From NCBI GenBank assembly GCA_024682375.1, contig JAIKZI010000085.1:1-44784 (forward strand): a stretch of 44,784 nt of DNA, read 5' to 3'. Positions within the stretch are counted from its first letter, which is position 1, and every line of letters starts with the position of its first letter. The position numbers and the translations under genes were made by a program. Source of the stretch: Lachnospiraceae bacterium (lineage in GTDB: Bacteria > Bacillota > Clostridia > Lachnospirales > Lachnospiraceae). The notes under the pieces were generated by a model. That model was not told the DNA's origin. It did no database searches and saw nothing but the letters and a program-made list of their open reading frames with translations. Below, in pieces: positions 6,883-17,600 of this stretch.

Positions 6883-7629
6883 ATGAAGCAGTATAAGAAT
6901 TATGTATTTGATTTGTATGGAACATTAGTTGATATAAAAGCAGATGAAAAGGACAAAACTTTTTGGGAAAAAATCTCTGAGCTTTATTCTCATTTCGGTG
7001 TTGATTATACAAAGAGTGAGATTGAGAAGACGTATAAGGAATATGTAAAAGAAGAAGAGGAAAAACTGGTTGAAAAGAACGGTTCACCTTATCCAGAAAT
7101 AGAACTAGAGCGTGTGTTTATACGTTTGTTTACAGAAGGAAAGAATAAACATAACACAAAAATAAAAATACCTGATTTAGATTCATGGGCTGTAAGTATG
7201 GCAGCCTTTTTTAGAGTAGAAAGTAGAGAATATATAAAGCCTTATAAAGACACAATTGATACATTGAAAGAATTGAAAAGAAGAGGCGTTAGAATATATT
7301 TATTATCAAATGCTCAAAAGTGTTTTACACAGGCTGAGATGGAAATCACAGGTGTAGAACCTTATTTGGATGATATTTTTCTATCCTCTGATTATGAAAT
7401 AAAAAAGCCGGATCCAAGATTTCTGCAGGAACTTATTAAAAAGCATGGACTGAGAAAAGAAGAAACCGTTATGGTAGGAAATGATACAATTTCTGATATA
7501 GGTATAGCAGAAGCTGTTGGGATAGATTCTATACTTATAAATACTTTTAAGTATTCAAATGAATATATAAAAAAGACATGTAAAAAGGAACCTGTAGTGA
7601 TTAATACGTTAAAGGAATTGCTAGATTAG
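6883..7629 (+). CDS. HAD-superfamily hydrolase (subfamily IA phosphatase-like)
   Basis: 248 residues with the HAD motifs in order: motif I DLYGTLVD at 10-17 (nucleophile Asp10, with Tyr12 in place of the usual second Asp), motif II LLSNAQ, motif III Lys in KKPDPRF, and motif IV GNDTISDIGIA. A helical cap domain lies between motifs I and II (about 20-115). The likely activity is a phosphatase or dehalogenase on a small metabolite, which cannot be specified. AGGGGG seven bases upstream supports the start. A strong terminator sits just before the ribosome site, so transcription must come from read-through or from a promoter inside the tRNA-Pro gene. Confidence 0.85.
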   Translation: MKQYKNYVFDLYGTLVDIKADEKDKTFWEKISELYSHFGVDYTKSEIEKTYKEYVKEEEEKLVEKNGSPYPEIELERVFIRLFTEGKNKHNTKIKIPDLDSWAVSMAAFFRVESREYIKPYKDTIDTLKELKRRGVRIYLLSNAQKCFTQAEMEITGVEPYLDDIFLSSDYEIKKPDPRFLQELIKKHGLRKEETVMVGNDTISDIGIAEAVGIDSILINTFKYSNEYIKKTCKKEPVVINTLKELLD

Positions 7630-7699
7630 TAATATTATTGTTTTATTTTTTCCTTCTGATTATAGAATTATGTTCACAAAAAGTTCATATAAAAAAGGC

Positions 7700-7729
7700 T
7701 TGATAATATTTAATGGAAAGCAATAAAAT
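7700..7729 (+). promoter_or_regulatory. Putative sigma-A promoter of the ABC exporter operon
   Basis: TTGATA (7700-7705) and TAAAAT (7724-7729) are separated by 18 bases, about 33 bases upstream of the chosen start codon of the first ABC gene. No other gene or terminator intervenes. Confidence 0.5.
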
Positions 7730-7761
7730 AGTAAAGTTACTATATGAAAGGAGATGAAGAA

Positions 7762-9549
7762 ATGACAGAAAGTACGAAGAATAAGAAACTTCCTATAATC
7801 AAGACTATTCTAGGTCAGGTAAAGGATTTTAAAACTGCATCATTTCTAACACCTTTGTTTATGTTGCTTGAGGTAGCAATGGAAATGGTGATTCCACTTT
7901 TGATGGCATCTATTATTGACGATGGTGTTAATAAAGGAGATATGAGACATATTTTTCTAGTAGGACTTGCTATGATCGGAGTAGCCTTTGTAGGTTTATT
8001 TGCTGGTGTTATGGGTGGTAAATTTGGTGCTAAGGCTTCAACAGGACTTGCTCGTAACCTTCGTGCAGCAATGTTTAGAAAAGTAAACACATACTCTTTT
8101 AGTAATATCGATAAGTTTTCAACAGCTAGTTTGGTTACTCGAATGACAACTGATGTTACTAATATTCAGAATGCATATCAGATGATCCTACGAATGGGTG
8201 TAAGAGCACCTATGAGTATGTTTATTGCGATGATTCTTTCCTTTAGCATAAGTCCAAGGCTTGCATCTATTTATTTATATGCAGTTTTGATTTTGGGCGT
8301 ATTTATTCTTTTCCTTGCTTTTTTTGCAAGAAAGTTTTTCAATCGTATGTTTAAAAAGTACGATAAGTTAAACAATACAGTTCAGGAGAACATAAACGGT
8401 ATCCGTGTTGTAAAGGCTTATGTTCGAGAGAAATATGAAAATATTAAATTCAAAAATATTTCAGGTGATATTTTTAAAATTGGTGTACAGGTAGAAGCAC
8501 TTATGTCAGCTATGATGCCAATTATGATGTTGATGGTTTATGGTTGTATCCTTCTGATTTCATGGAATGGTGCAAAGATGATTGTTGGATCAGAACTTCT
8601 AACTGGTCAGCTCATGAGCTTGCTTACATATTGTATGAATATCCTTATGAGCCTTATGATGCTTTCATTTGTATTTGTAATGATTATGATGTCATCAGCA
8701 GCTCTTAGAAGAGTTACCGAAGTGCTTGTAGAAGTACCAGATATTCAGAATCCAGAGAATCCTGAATACAATATTAAAGATGGTTCAATTGATTTTAAGA
8801 ATGTAAACTTTGGATATAATAAGGATGCTAAAGAGCCCGTGCTTAAGGATATCAATGTTTCAATCAAGTCTGGTGAGACAATAGGTATTATGGGTGGAAC
8901 CGGTAGTGCAAAGAGTACATTTGTAAGTTTGATTTCAAGACTTTACGATGCCTGTGATGGTGAAGTAGATGTTGGTGGAAAAAATGTTAAGGACTACGAT
9001 TTGAAGTCACTTAGAGATGAAGTATCAGTTGTGCTTCAGCAGAATGTGCTTTTTTCCGGAACAATTGCTGAAAACCTAAGATGGGGTAATATGGAAGCTA
9101 CTGATGAAGAAGTAAGAAGGGCTGCAGCATCAGCATGTGCAGATGAATTCATCGATAGATTCCCAGACGGATACGATACTTATATCGAACAGGGTGGTAC
9201 AAATGTTTCCGGTGGACAGAGACAGAGACTTTGTATTGCCAGAGCGCTTTTGAAAAAACCTAAGATTTTGATTTTGGATGACAGTACAAGTGCTGTAGAT
9301 ACAGCTACTGATGCAAAAATCAGAAAAGCATTTAGAGAAGATATTCCAGATACAACAAAAATCATTATTTCTCAGAGAATTACATCTGTAATCGATGCTG
9401 ATAGAATTTTGATTTTGGATGACGGAAAAGTAAATGGTTTTGACACTCCTGAAAACCTCTTGAAGAATAACCAGATATATCAGGATATTTACAAAGCACA
9501 GACCGAAGGCGGTTATGGTGACTTTGATGAGAAAGGAGATGAAGACTAA
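7762..9549 (+). CDS. ABC exporter half-transporter with degenerate nucleotide-binding site
   Basis: About 595 residues: an N-terminal six-helix membrane domain (about 25-320), then a nucleotide-binding domain. The NBD has Walker A GGTGSAKST (Ala for the usual Gly), Q-loop VVLQQN, a canonical VSGGQRQR signature, Walker B LILDDSTS with Asp instead of the catalytic Glu, and SQR where the switch His should be. This is the pattern of the non-catalytic partner in heterodimeric exporters such as TM287 or BmrC. An in-frame ATG at 7744 lies upstream, but AAAGGAG (7747-7753) is inside that extension and spaced correctly for 7762, so 7762 is preferred. The stop overlaps the next gene as TAATG, indicating translational coupling. 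The substrate is unknown; multidrug or peptide export is likely. Confidence 0.88.
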   Translation: MTESTKNKKLPIIKTILGQVKDFKTASFLTPLFMLLEVAMEMVIPLLMASIIDDGVNKGDMRHIFLVGLAMIGVAFVGLFAGVMGGKFGAKASTGLARNLRAAMFRKVNTYSFSNIDKFSTASLVTRMTTDVTNIQNAYQMILRMGVRAPMSMFIAMILSFSISPRLASIYLYAVLILGVFILFLAFFARKFFNRMFKKYDKLNNTVQENINGIRVVKAYVREKYENIKFKNISGDIFKIGVQVEALMSAMMPIMMLMVYGCILLISWNGAKMIVGSELLTGQLMSLLTYCMNILMSLMMLSFVFVMIMMSSAALRRVTEVLVEVPDIQNPENPEYNIKDGSIDFKNVNFGYNKDAKEPVLKDINVSIKSGETIGIMGGTGSAKSTFVSLISRLYDACDGEVDVGGKNVKDYDLKSLRDEVSVVLQQNVLFSGTIAENLRWGNMEATDEEVRRAAASACADEFIDRFPDGYDTYIEQGGTNVSGGQRQRLCIARALLKKPKILILDDSTSAVDTATDAKIRKAFREDIPDTTKIIISQRITSVIDADRILILDDGKVNGFDTPENLLKNNQIYQDIYKAQTEGGYGDFDEKGDED

Positions 9550-11450
9550 TGCCTAGAAATGTTAATCGAAAGAAACTTTCAGCGAAGGAACTTAAGGCGG
9601 AGAGTAAGACTTTAGGCAGATTGTTTGGTCTTCTCTTTACTACTTATCCACTTCAGCTTATTTTTGTAGTTATTTGTATTTTTGTAAGCGTTCTTGCAAA
9701 TGTGCAGGGAACTATGTTTATGCAGACTCTTATTGATTCTTATATCATGCCTATGTTAAAGAATCATAGCCATGATTTCGGACCTCTTTTAAAGGCTATT
9801 ACAAAGGTAGCAGTTTTTTATGGTTTCGGAATTCTAGCTTCATATTTGTATAACTTGATTATGGCTGTCATTACACAGTCATTCTTGAAAAATATCAGAA
9901 ATCAGTTGTTTGAAAAGATGGAAAAACTTCCTATCAGATATTTCGATCAGAATGCAACTGGTGATGTGATGTCTGTATATACAAACGATGTAGATACACT
10001 TAGACAGGTAATTGCACAGAGTTTTCCTCAGATTATAAACTCAACAGTTACACTTGTAAGTGTACTTATTAGTATGATTATACTTAATATCCCACTGACA
10101 ATACTTACACTTTTAATGGTAGGTGTAATGCTTTTTGTTACAGGAAAGATTGCTTCGCAGTCTGGAAAGTATTTCAATTTGCAGCAGAAGGATATCGGTA
10201 TTGTAAATGGTAATATTGAGGAAATGATTCATGGACAGAAGGTTGTAAAAGTCTTCAATCATGAAGAAGAAGCTATAAAAGAATTTGATAAGTTAAATGA
10301 ACAGCTTTTTGATAGTGCTAATAATGCGAATAAGTTCGCAAACATTCTTATGCCAACAAATGCACAGATTGGTAATGTAAGTTATGTATTGGTCGCTATG
10401 GTTGGTGGAGCACTTGCACTTTCAAACATCGGTGGATTTACACTTGGAAAGTTGGCTTCTTTCCTTACATTTAATAAATCATTTAATATGCCTATCAATC
10501 AGGTCAGCCAGCAGTTAAACTTTATTGTAATGGCTATGGCTGGTGCAAAACGTGTATTTGCACTATTAGATCAGGAACCAGAAGTTGATGAAGGTTATGT
10601 AACTTTGGTAAATGCCAAGGAAGAAAATGGTAAGTTGGTAGAGACTGAAGAAAGAACAGAGACTTGGGCTTGGAAGCATTATCATGAGTCTACAAAATCT
10701 ACAACTCTTACTAAACTCGAAGGAGATGTTGTTTTCGATAACGTAGATTTCGGTTATAATGAAAACAAGGTAGTTCTTCATAACATTAAATTATTTGCGA
10801 CACCAGGTCAGAAGATTGCCTTTGTAGGACCGACTGGTGCCGGAAAGACAACAATTACAAACTTGATAAATAGATTCTATGATATAGCGGATGGAAAGAT
10901 TCGTTATGATGGAATCAATATTAACAAAATTAAAAAGGACGATTTGAGACGTTCTCTTGGAATCGTTCTTCAGGACACACATTTGTTTACTGGAACTGTA
11001 GCTGACAATATTCGTTACGGTAAGCTGGATGCAACAGAGGAAGAAGTTGTAAGCGCTGCAAAACTTGCAAATGCAGATGGCTTCATTAGAAGACTTCCAA
11101 ATGGATACGATACTGTACTTGAAGGCGATGGACAGAACCTCTCGATGGGACAGAGGCAGCTGATTTCTATTGCGAGAGCGGCTATCGCCGATCCTCCAGT
11201 TTTAATTCTTGATGAGGCAACAAGTTCAATCGATACTAGAACTGAGAAATTGGTTCAGGAAGGTATGGATAAGCTTATGCATGGAAGAACAACATTTGTT
11301 ATTGCGCATAGACTTTCAACTATCAAGAATGCTGATTGTATTATGGTTCTCGAACAGGGAAGAATTATTGAACGAGGCAATCATGAAGAATTGATTGCTG
11401 AAAAGGGAAAATACTATCAGCTATATACTGGAAAGATAGAAAATGCCTAA
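9549..11450 (+). CDS. ABC exporter half-transporter with canonical ATPase site
   Basis: 633 residues: a six-helix membrane domain (about 30-340), a roughly 40-residue linker rich in Glu and Thr, then an NBD with Walker A GPTGAGKTT, Q-loop IVLQDTH, Walker B LILDEATSSIDT with the catalytic Glu, and AHRLS carrying the switch His. The signature is LSMGQRQL, where Met replaces a Gly. Paired with the preceding protein this gives one good ATP site (Walker motifs here, signature there) and one degenerate site. The start overlaps the upstream stop by one base, with AAAGGAG about ten bases before it. The gene is followed by a terminator, so the two genes form the operon. Confidence 0.9.
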   Translation: MPRNVNRKKLSAKELKAESKTLGRLFGLLFTTYPLQLIFVVICIFVSVLANVQGTMFMQTLIDSYIMPMLKNHSHDFGPLLKAITKVAVFYGFGILASYLYNLIMAVITQSFLKNIRNQLFEKMEKLPIRYFDQNATGDVMSVYTNDVDTLRQVIAQSFPQIINSTVTLVSVLISMIILNIPLTILTLLMVGVMLFVTGKIASQSGKYFNLQQKDIGIVNGNIEEMIHGQKVVKVFNHEEEAIKEFDKLNEQLFDSANNANKFANILMPTNAQIGNVSYVLVAMVGGALALSNIGGFTLGKLASFLTFNKSFNMPINQVSQQLNFIVMAMAGAKRVFALLDQEPEVDEGYVTLVNAKEENGKLVETEERTETWAWKHYHESTKSTTLTKLEGDVVFDNVDFGYNENKVVLHNIKLFATPGQKIAFVGPTGAGKTTITNLINRFYDIADGKIRYDGININKIKKDDLRRSLGIVLQDTHLFTGTVADNIRYGKLDATEEEVVSAAKLANADGFIRRLPNGYDTVLEGDGQNLSMGQRQLISIARAAIADPPVLILDEATSSIDTRTEKLVQEGMDKLMHGRTTFVIAHRLSTIKNADCIMVLEQGRIIERGNHEELIAEKGKYYQLYTGKIENA

Positions 11451-11486
11451 GTTTTTTCATTAAAAAATTATATTTGTAATCTTAAT

Positions 11487-11541
11487 AAATCACAGAATTC
11501 TGCCGATAAAATGTTTGAATAGGCGGATTCTGTGATTTTTT
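11487..11541 (+). terminator. Intrinsic terminator of the ABC operon
   Basis: AAATCACAGAAT pairs with ATTCTGTGATTT (11527-11538), extended by GCC/GGC near the loop, and followed by a run of T. It separates the exporter operon from the giant gene downstream. Confidence 0.85.
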
Positions 11542-11622
11542 ATATGAGTCCGCGTAAAGCTAATTTCGCAAAGGATGCGTTTTTAATACCGTTATATACT
11601 ATACAGGAAGGGGTACCACGGT

Positions 11623-14600
11623 ATGAGTGATTCAAAAAAGAAAAATTGGTTGAAGAGAGGCTTAGCTTTATTACTAGCTATAACAACTATCCTGGCAACA
11701 TCTGGAATCAATCCAGGTGTATTTGCTGCGGGAACTGTTTATACGCTAGGAGGAGGTGAAAGCTTTAGCCAGGTCTTTGAAAGTAATGCTCCAGAAAATG
11801 GTAAGACGACACTTACAGGAGTGACTTTTGGGATTAATTCTGCACAAGAGACTCAATTTATGGTTCATTATGATATTTATATGAATACAGAACCAAGTGA
11901 GGAAGGAAATTTATATACAGCTAGTACAGATACAACTTCAGCTGTTATCAGTGGTGATGCAACTGCAACAGTAAATGGAGATACTGCTACAGTTACATTT
12001 CCATCATCATATGATATTGCCTATGGTGAATACTATACAATTTCAATTATGAATTCTTCGGGAAATACTATAGGACTGGTTTCAGAAGAGGCTACAAATC
12101 CAGCAAATGCTGGAGGAAGAGTAAATGGAAATACAGCTGGTATTGTTATGAAGTCACTTGCAACACCATCATCATCCCTTCCAGATGATGTTACAAGTAT
12201 AGAATTAAGTGGATCTAAAAATGCTATAGCTGTCGGTGAAGATATGACTTTAGATGCAACTTTGAATTCAGAGGTAGAGGGCAGAAAGAGAAATCTTACC
12301 TTTGCTTCTTCTTCAGATTGCGTAACACTTGATTCTTCAACAGGTGAACTCCATGCTGTTAAGGCAGGTAAAGCAGAAATCACAGCAAGTTATGGTTCAG
12401 TAAAATCAAACACATATATCGTTTATGTGTGTGATACAGCTTTAGCTAATCCAACAGTTCTTTATAAAGGTTCAGCAATTGATGCAACAGATATTGGTCT
12501 TAGTGTAATTGCTGATTCAACCCTCACAAAAGATGCTACTGATGGTTATACAGTTACATTTTCAAATAATGAAAATGCAGGTACAGGTAGTGCGACAGTA
12601 ACTGGAACAGGAATATATGCTGGACTTTCTACAACAGTAAACTTTACGATTTCTCAGGTTGAGATTACATCTGATGCTGTTAGTCAGGCAACTATTACAG
12701 CAGCTGCAGATGGAACACTTACAATTCCTGATTTAACAGTAAATGGAAGAGTATTAAAGCAGGATGTCGATTTTACTGCGACAGCTTCTAATCCTGTTTA
12801 TACAGACACTTCTGTAACATATGATGTGACGGTTGCAGGTATAAATAATTACACTGGAAATGTTACTGGAAATACTGCGACAAGTACATACAGTAAAGAT
12901 AATGCTGTTCAGCTTTCTTCTATATATGATGGAAAGATTGAGGGCACATATACATATACAGGTTCTGAACTTGAACCAACTATTTCTCTTTACAATAAAT
13001 CTGGAACAAAGGTTATGGATATCGATGCCTCTGGTACAGATGATATTTCTGTTAAATATACAAATAATAAGAATGCTGGAACTGCAACAGCTACTTTAAC
13101 AGGAACAGGAGAAAAGTATGCTGGAACTATTACAGTAGACTTTACAATCGATAAGAGAGATTTAGTTTCAAGTTATAAGAATGCTTATGATGGTGGAAAT
13201 GATTATAGTCAGCTTTCTGTTGAAGGAATTGGAAGTACAACAGCTACAAATGCTTCTCCAGGAAGATATGTTTTAAATAAGAAATTTGTTTACACCGGTG
13301 ATGATATCACTTTCAAAGATTTGACTCTTAAGATTGCTAATAGCAATGATAGTGGAAAGACAACACTTACTGCAGGATCCGATTATAAAACTACATATAA
13401 TAGTAATTCGGCTATTGATATAGATAATCCAACAGCTAAGCTTGAGATTAAGGGAACAGGAAATTATAGCGGAAAATTGATTTTTTCCTACTATATAATT
13501 CCCGATTTTGCGAAGCAGCTTGCCGTAACAGTAAATGGAAAGACATATGCTCCTGCAACTTCAAGTATTTCATCTGATGGAATGTCTTCGACAATTACGA
13601 CTAAGTATGAAACCCAATATGATGGTACAGAAAAGAAAATTGTTCCAACAGTGACATTGAACGATGAAGCTATTACAGAAGGAAATGAGTATTCAATTTC
13701 TTACGAAAACAATGTTAATGCTGGGGAAGCTACATTGAAGCTTACAGGTTTAGGTGATTATGATGGAAAAGTCGTATCTGTGACTTATAAAATCAATCCG
13801 ATAGATCTTTCAAATGGAAGCGTTAATGTAGGGGGAACCTATACTTACAATAATGGTGAAGAAGTAGTTCCTGCTGATTCAGATTTAACAGTTAAGGCGT
13901 CATCTACAGGAAATGCACTTGTTAAAGATCAGGATTATTCAGTTAAGTATTCAAATAATAAGAGTGCTGGAACTGCAAAGGCGACTATAACTGGTCAGGG
14001 CAACTACACAGGAACATTAAGTGGAACATATACTATTGGAAAACTTGATATTTCTGCAGCTTCCGTAAATCCTACAACTGATGTGACAACAGGTGTAGTT
14101 GTAAGATATCAGAATCAGTATGCGTATACAGGAAGTGCAATTGTTCCTGATGTTACAATTTATAATAACAATGTAAAGATATATGATTCTACAGATTCTA
14201 GCTTGGATACAAATGCAAAGGTAACAGCCTCTAACAATATAAAAGTTGGAAATAAAGCAAAAATAAATATTGCTGGAGCTGATAATCTTACAGGCAGTAT
14301 ATCTGGTGAATTTAAAATTACTAAGCGTGTATTTGATGATTTGACAATAACTGTAGCTGGAAAGACAGCAAGTTATAATAAGAGCGCATCGAGTGCATCA
14401 ATGTATAGATATGATTCTTCTTACGAAGATACTTATACATATGGATCCTCTACAGTTCCAGAAATTGTGATAGTAGATAATGGTACGGGAAAAACACTTT
14501 CCAATGGATCTGATTATACTGTTTCAATTCCAAATAGATCAGCTAACGATAATGCATTAATTTATATTTATGGAACTGGTGCATATCAGGGATCAAATGC

Positions 14601-17600
14601 AACAATTGGATTCAAGATTAATCCAAGAAATATCGTAGATGAAAATATAACTATTACTCAGAATGGATTTGATTCTACAGAACCTGAAAAACCTGTGTTT
14701 ACAGTTGTCGATAAAACATCTGGTTTGTCTACAACTCTTACAGAGGACAAAGATTATAAAGTAGTTCCGGTAGATGAAGATGGAAAGACTCTTACTTCAT
14801 GGCCTACAGAAGCCGGATTACATTATATGAAGGTTACTGGTACAGGAAATTATACCGGTGAAACAGAAAAACTTGAGTATGAAAGAGGTACATCTCTTGC
14901 GAAGGCAACAATTTCGCTTGTTAATCCGGGATTAAATGATATTTCATATAGTGTATTAAGCTCTGGAGCTTTTAGTGTTCCATATATTGGATCAAATAGG
15001 CCTAAGGAAATTATAAAGGTTAATGATACAACACTTGAATCAGGCACAGATTATTCTGTGAAGTATGATTCAGACGACTATTCAGCTGGCACTACAGTAA
15101 CAGTAACAGTTACAGCTAAGAGTGGAAGCGAGTCATATTATGGCGAGACAAAATTTAGATATACGATTAGAAGATTGAGCTTCGTAGCTGTAAGTCAGAG
15201 TGGACTCACAAACGCTTGTTACGATTACGGTTCATCTCTCCTTACAGGTTCTAATTATTTCTGCGGAGACCAGGGTGTAATCGTAGTATCTGATGGCAAT
15301 GCTCCAGCTTCTGGTTCTAGTTCATCACGAGTTGATTACAATACAATGTTTAATTACTTCTATGCTCATCAGGGAAGCACAGGAGGATATGATGCTCTTA
15401 CACCAAATGTAAAGATGAGCTACTACGCATTGGGATCAGGAAAAGATCCGATTGTTCTTTCATCTAGTGATATAACAATCTCTCCTTCTACAGTTAATGT
15501 TGATGGTGTGGATTCAGCTAGAACATACAAAGTTAGTATTACTGGAAATGGTAACTATGCGGATACGCTTTCAAGTTTGAGTTTCAAGATCTCACAGAGT
15601 GATATTCAGAATGCAACAGTAAGTGGATATGATAAATTCACTTCTGGTACTGATGAAGGAGTGTACTATACAGGATACACAGGAAGTGCAGTTGATATTT
15701 CTAACTTTACATTAAAAGAATATGGTGCAACTTTAAAAGCAAAGACTGATTACACAATTAGTAAAATTACATATTCTCAGGTAAAGGGTGGAACTCAGAC
15801 TGAAGTAGCAGATACAAACGTTTTAGCTCCTGGTTATTACACAATTACTTATAAGGGAACTGGTGATAATACACAGACACCTGTAGTTGGAAATTACTAC
15901 GGAGAAAAGACTATTACATTTAAAGTTACAGCTAGAGAATTTAATGATGTTGGATATTCAATTTCTGGAACTGAAATGTATGTTTACACAGGAAATGATA
16001 TTTCTACTGGCTTTACTATAAAAGAAGGAACAACTACTCTAACACCAGACGCTGGTTATGATGTAGCAATCTATAAGGGAGACCAGACTTCTGTAACAGA
16101 TTTTAGTTCACTAACAAGTGTTAAGCCAAAAGAAATTGGAATCTATACAGTTGTATTTACAGGAAAAAATAAATACACTGGAACTCTTGCAAAACGATTT
16201 AAGGTAGTAGGAAATCTTTCAAATGAAAGCATTTTTTCCGTAGATCCTGAAACAATAACTGGTACATATTCTGCGAGTGCACTTGCTTCTGTAATGAATG
16301 ATATCAAGTTCACTTATAATGATCCTGATGGAGTTGAAACTACGGTAGGATCTACAGAATACACTGCTAAGGCAGCAGATTGGACAGGAGTTGGAACAGG
16401 TGCTGTAACTGTCACAGGTAATGCTGAGACTGCATCAGACGATTATCTGTTTATTGGAAAGAGAACTCTTTCGAATGAAATGAAGGGGAATCTGGCAGAT
16501 GCAACAGTTGTAGATGCTCAGGCTGCTAATGGAAATATTTATTCATATACAGGAGCATCAATAAAACCATCACTTACTGTTACATATTATGGACAGGAAC
16601 TTAAGGCAGGAAGAGATTTCGAAATCAAGTATGTAGATACTGATATTGAAAGCAGCCAGGTTACAAATAAGGTTGGAGAGTACGATTATTATTTATATGG
16701 AAAGGGAAACTTCGAAGGACAGACTGCTCATCTTAAATATTACGTAGAGTACAACCTTAAGAACACCACAGTTCAGTTTGCAGATTCTTCTAGTGGACCG
16801 TGGGTGAATAGTGATGATTATTCAAAAGAAATCACAGGCGATACTAGTACAAATCATCCATCTTTTATAAGAGCGATTCTTACACTTTCAGATGGTGATA
16901 CGGTTACATTGAAGAGCGGTGTGGATTTCGATTTAACTTATTCAAATGATAGTGCAATTGGAAATGTAGGCGTTAAGTTAACTCCAAAGGATAAGATTTC
17001 TTATAATGAGAAAACAGTAAGTTACAACTTGATTGGAAAGGTACTTACAAACGCCAATACAGCTGTAACAATGAACGGTGTGGCTGCTGGTACTTATAAT
17101 AGTGATTTTACAGGATCACAGATTACACCGGTTATAGCAGTGGTATATGGTGGAACTAAGACACTTACAGAAGGCGTTGATTTCACAACTACTTATGGTG
17201 AGAATGTAAATGCCGGAGATAAAGGTGGAACTGTAACTATCAAAGGTATTGGACAGTACAGTGGTACTTTGGAAAAGACATTTACGATTAATCAGGTTGA
17301 TATTTCTACACTTAATGTATCGATAGGAAGTGCTACTTATTCAGGAAGAGGAGTACCTGTTGAGCCTGAAATTACTATTAAACACAATAACTACACTTTG
17401 GTAGTAAATACGGATTATACAGTAGAGGTTGGTCATCCAAGCACTACTGCCACTGAAACTCTAAAGATTAAGGGTATAGGAAACTTCGAGAAAGAAATAA
17501 ACGATACTATAACTCTTCAGGATAGAGATATTAGTATGAGTGGTGCTGTCACCGTTGAAAGTGAAAAGGTCTATGATGGTGCAAAAATCAATACTAAAGA

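Noticed and set aside
7744-7761. Upstream ATG at 7744 as start of the first ABC gene
   Set aside because: The ribosome site AAAGGAG lies inside the extension and is correctly spaced for ATG at 7762.
12033-12383. 116-codon frame on the opposite strand of the giant gene
   Set aside because: Low-complexity shadow of the Ser/Thr-rich repeat gene, no ribosome site and no recognisable protein.
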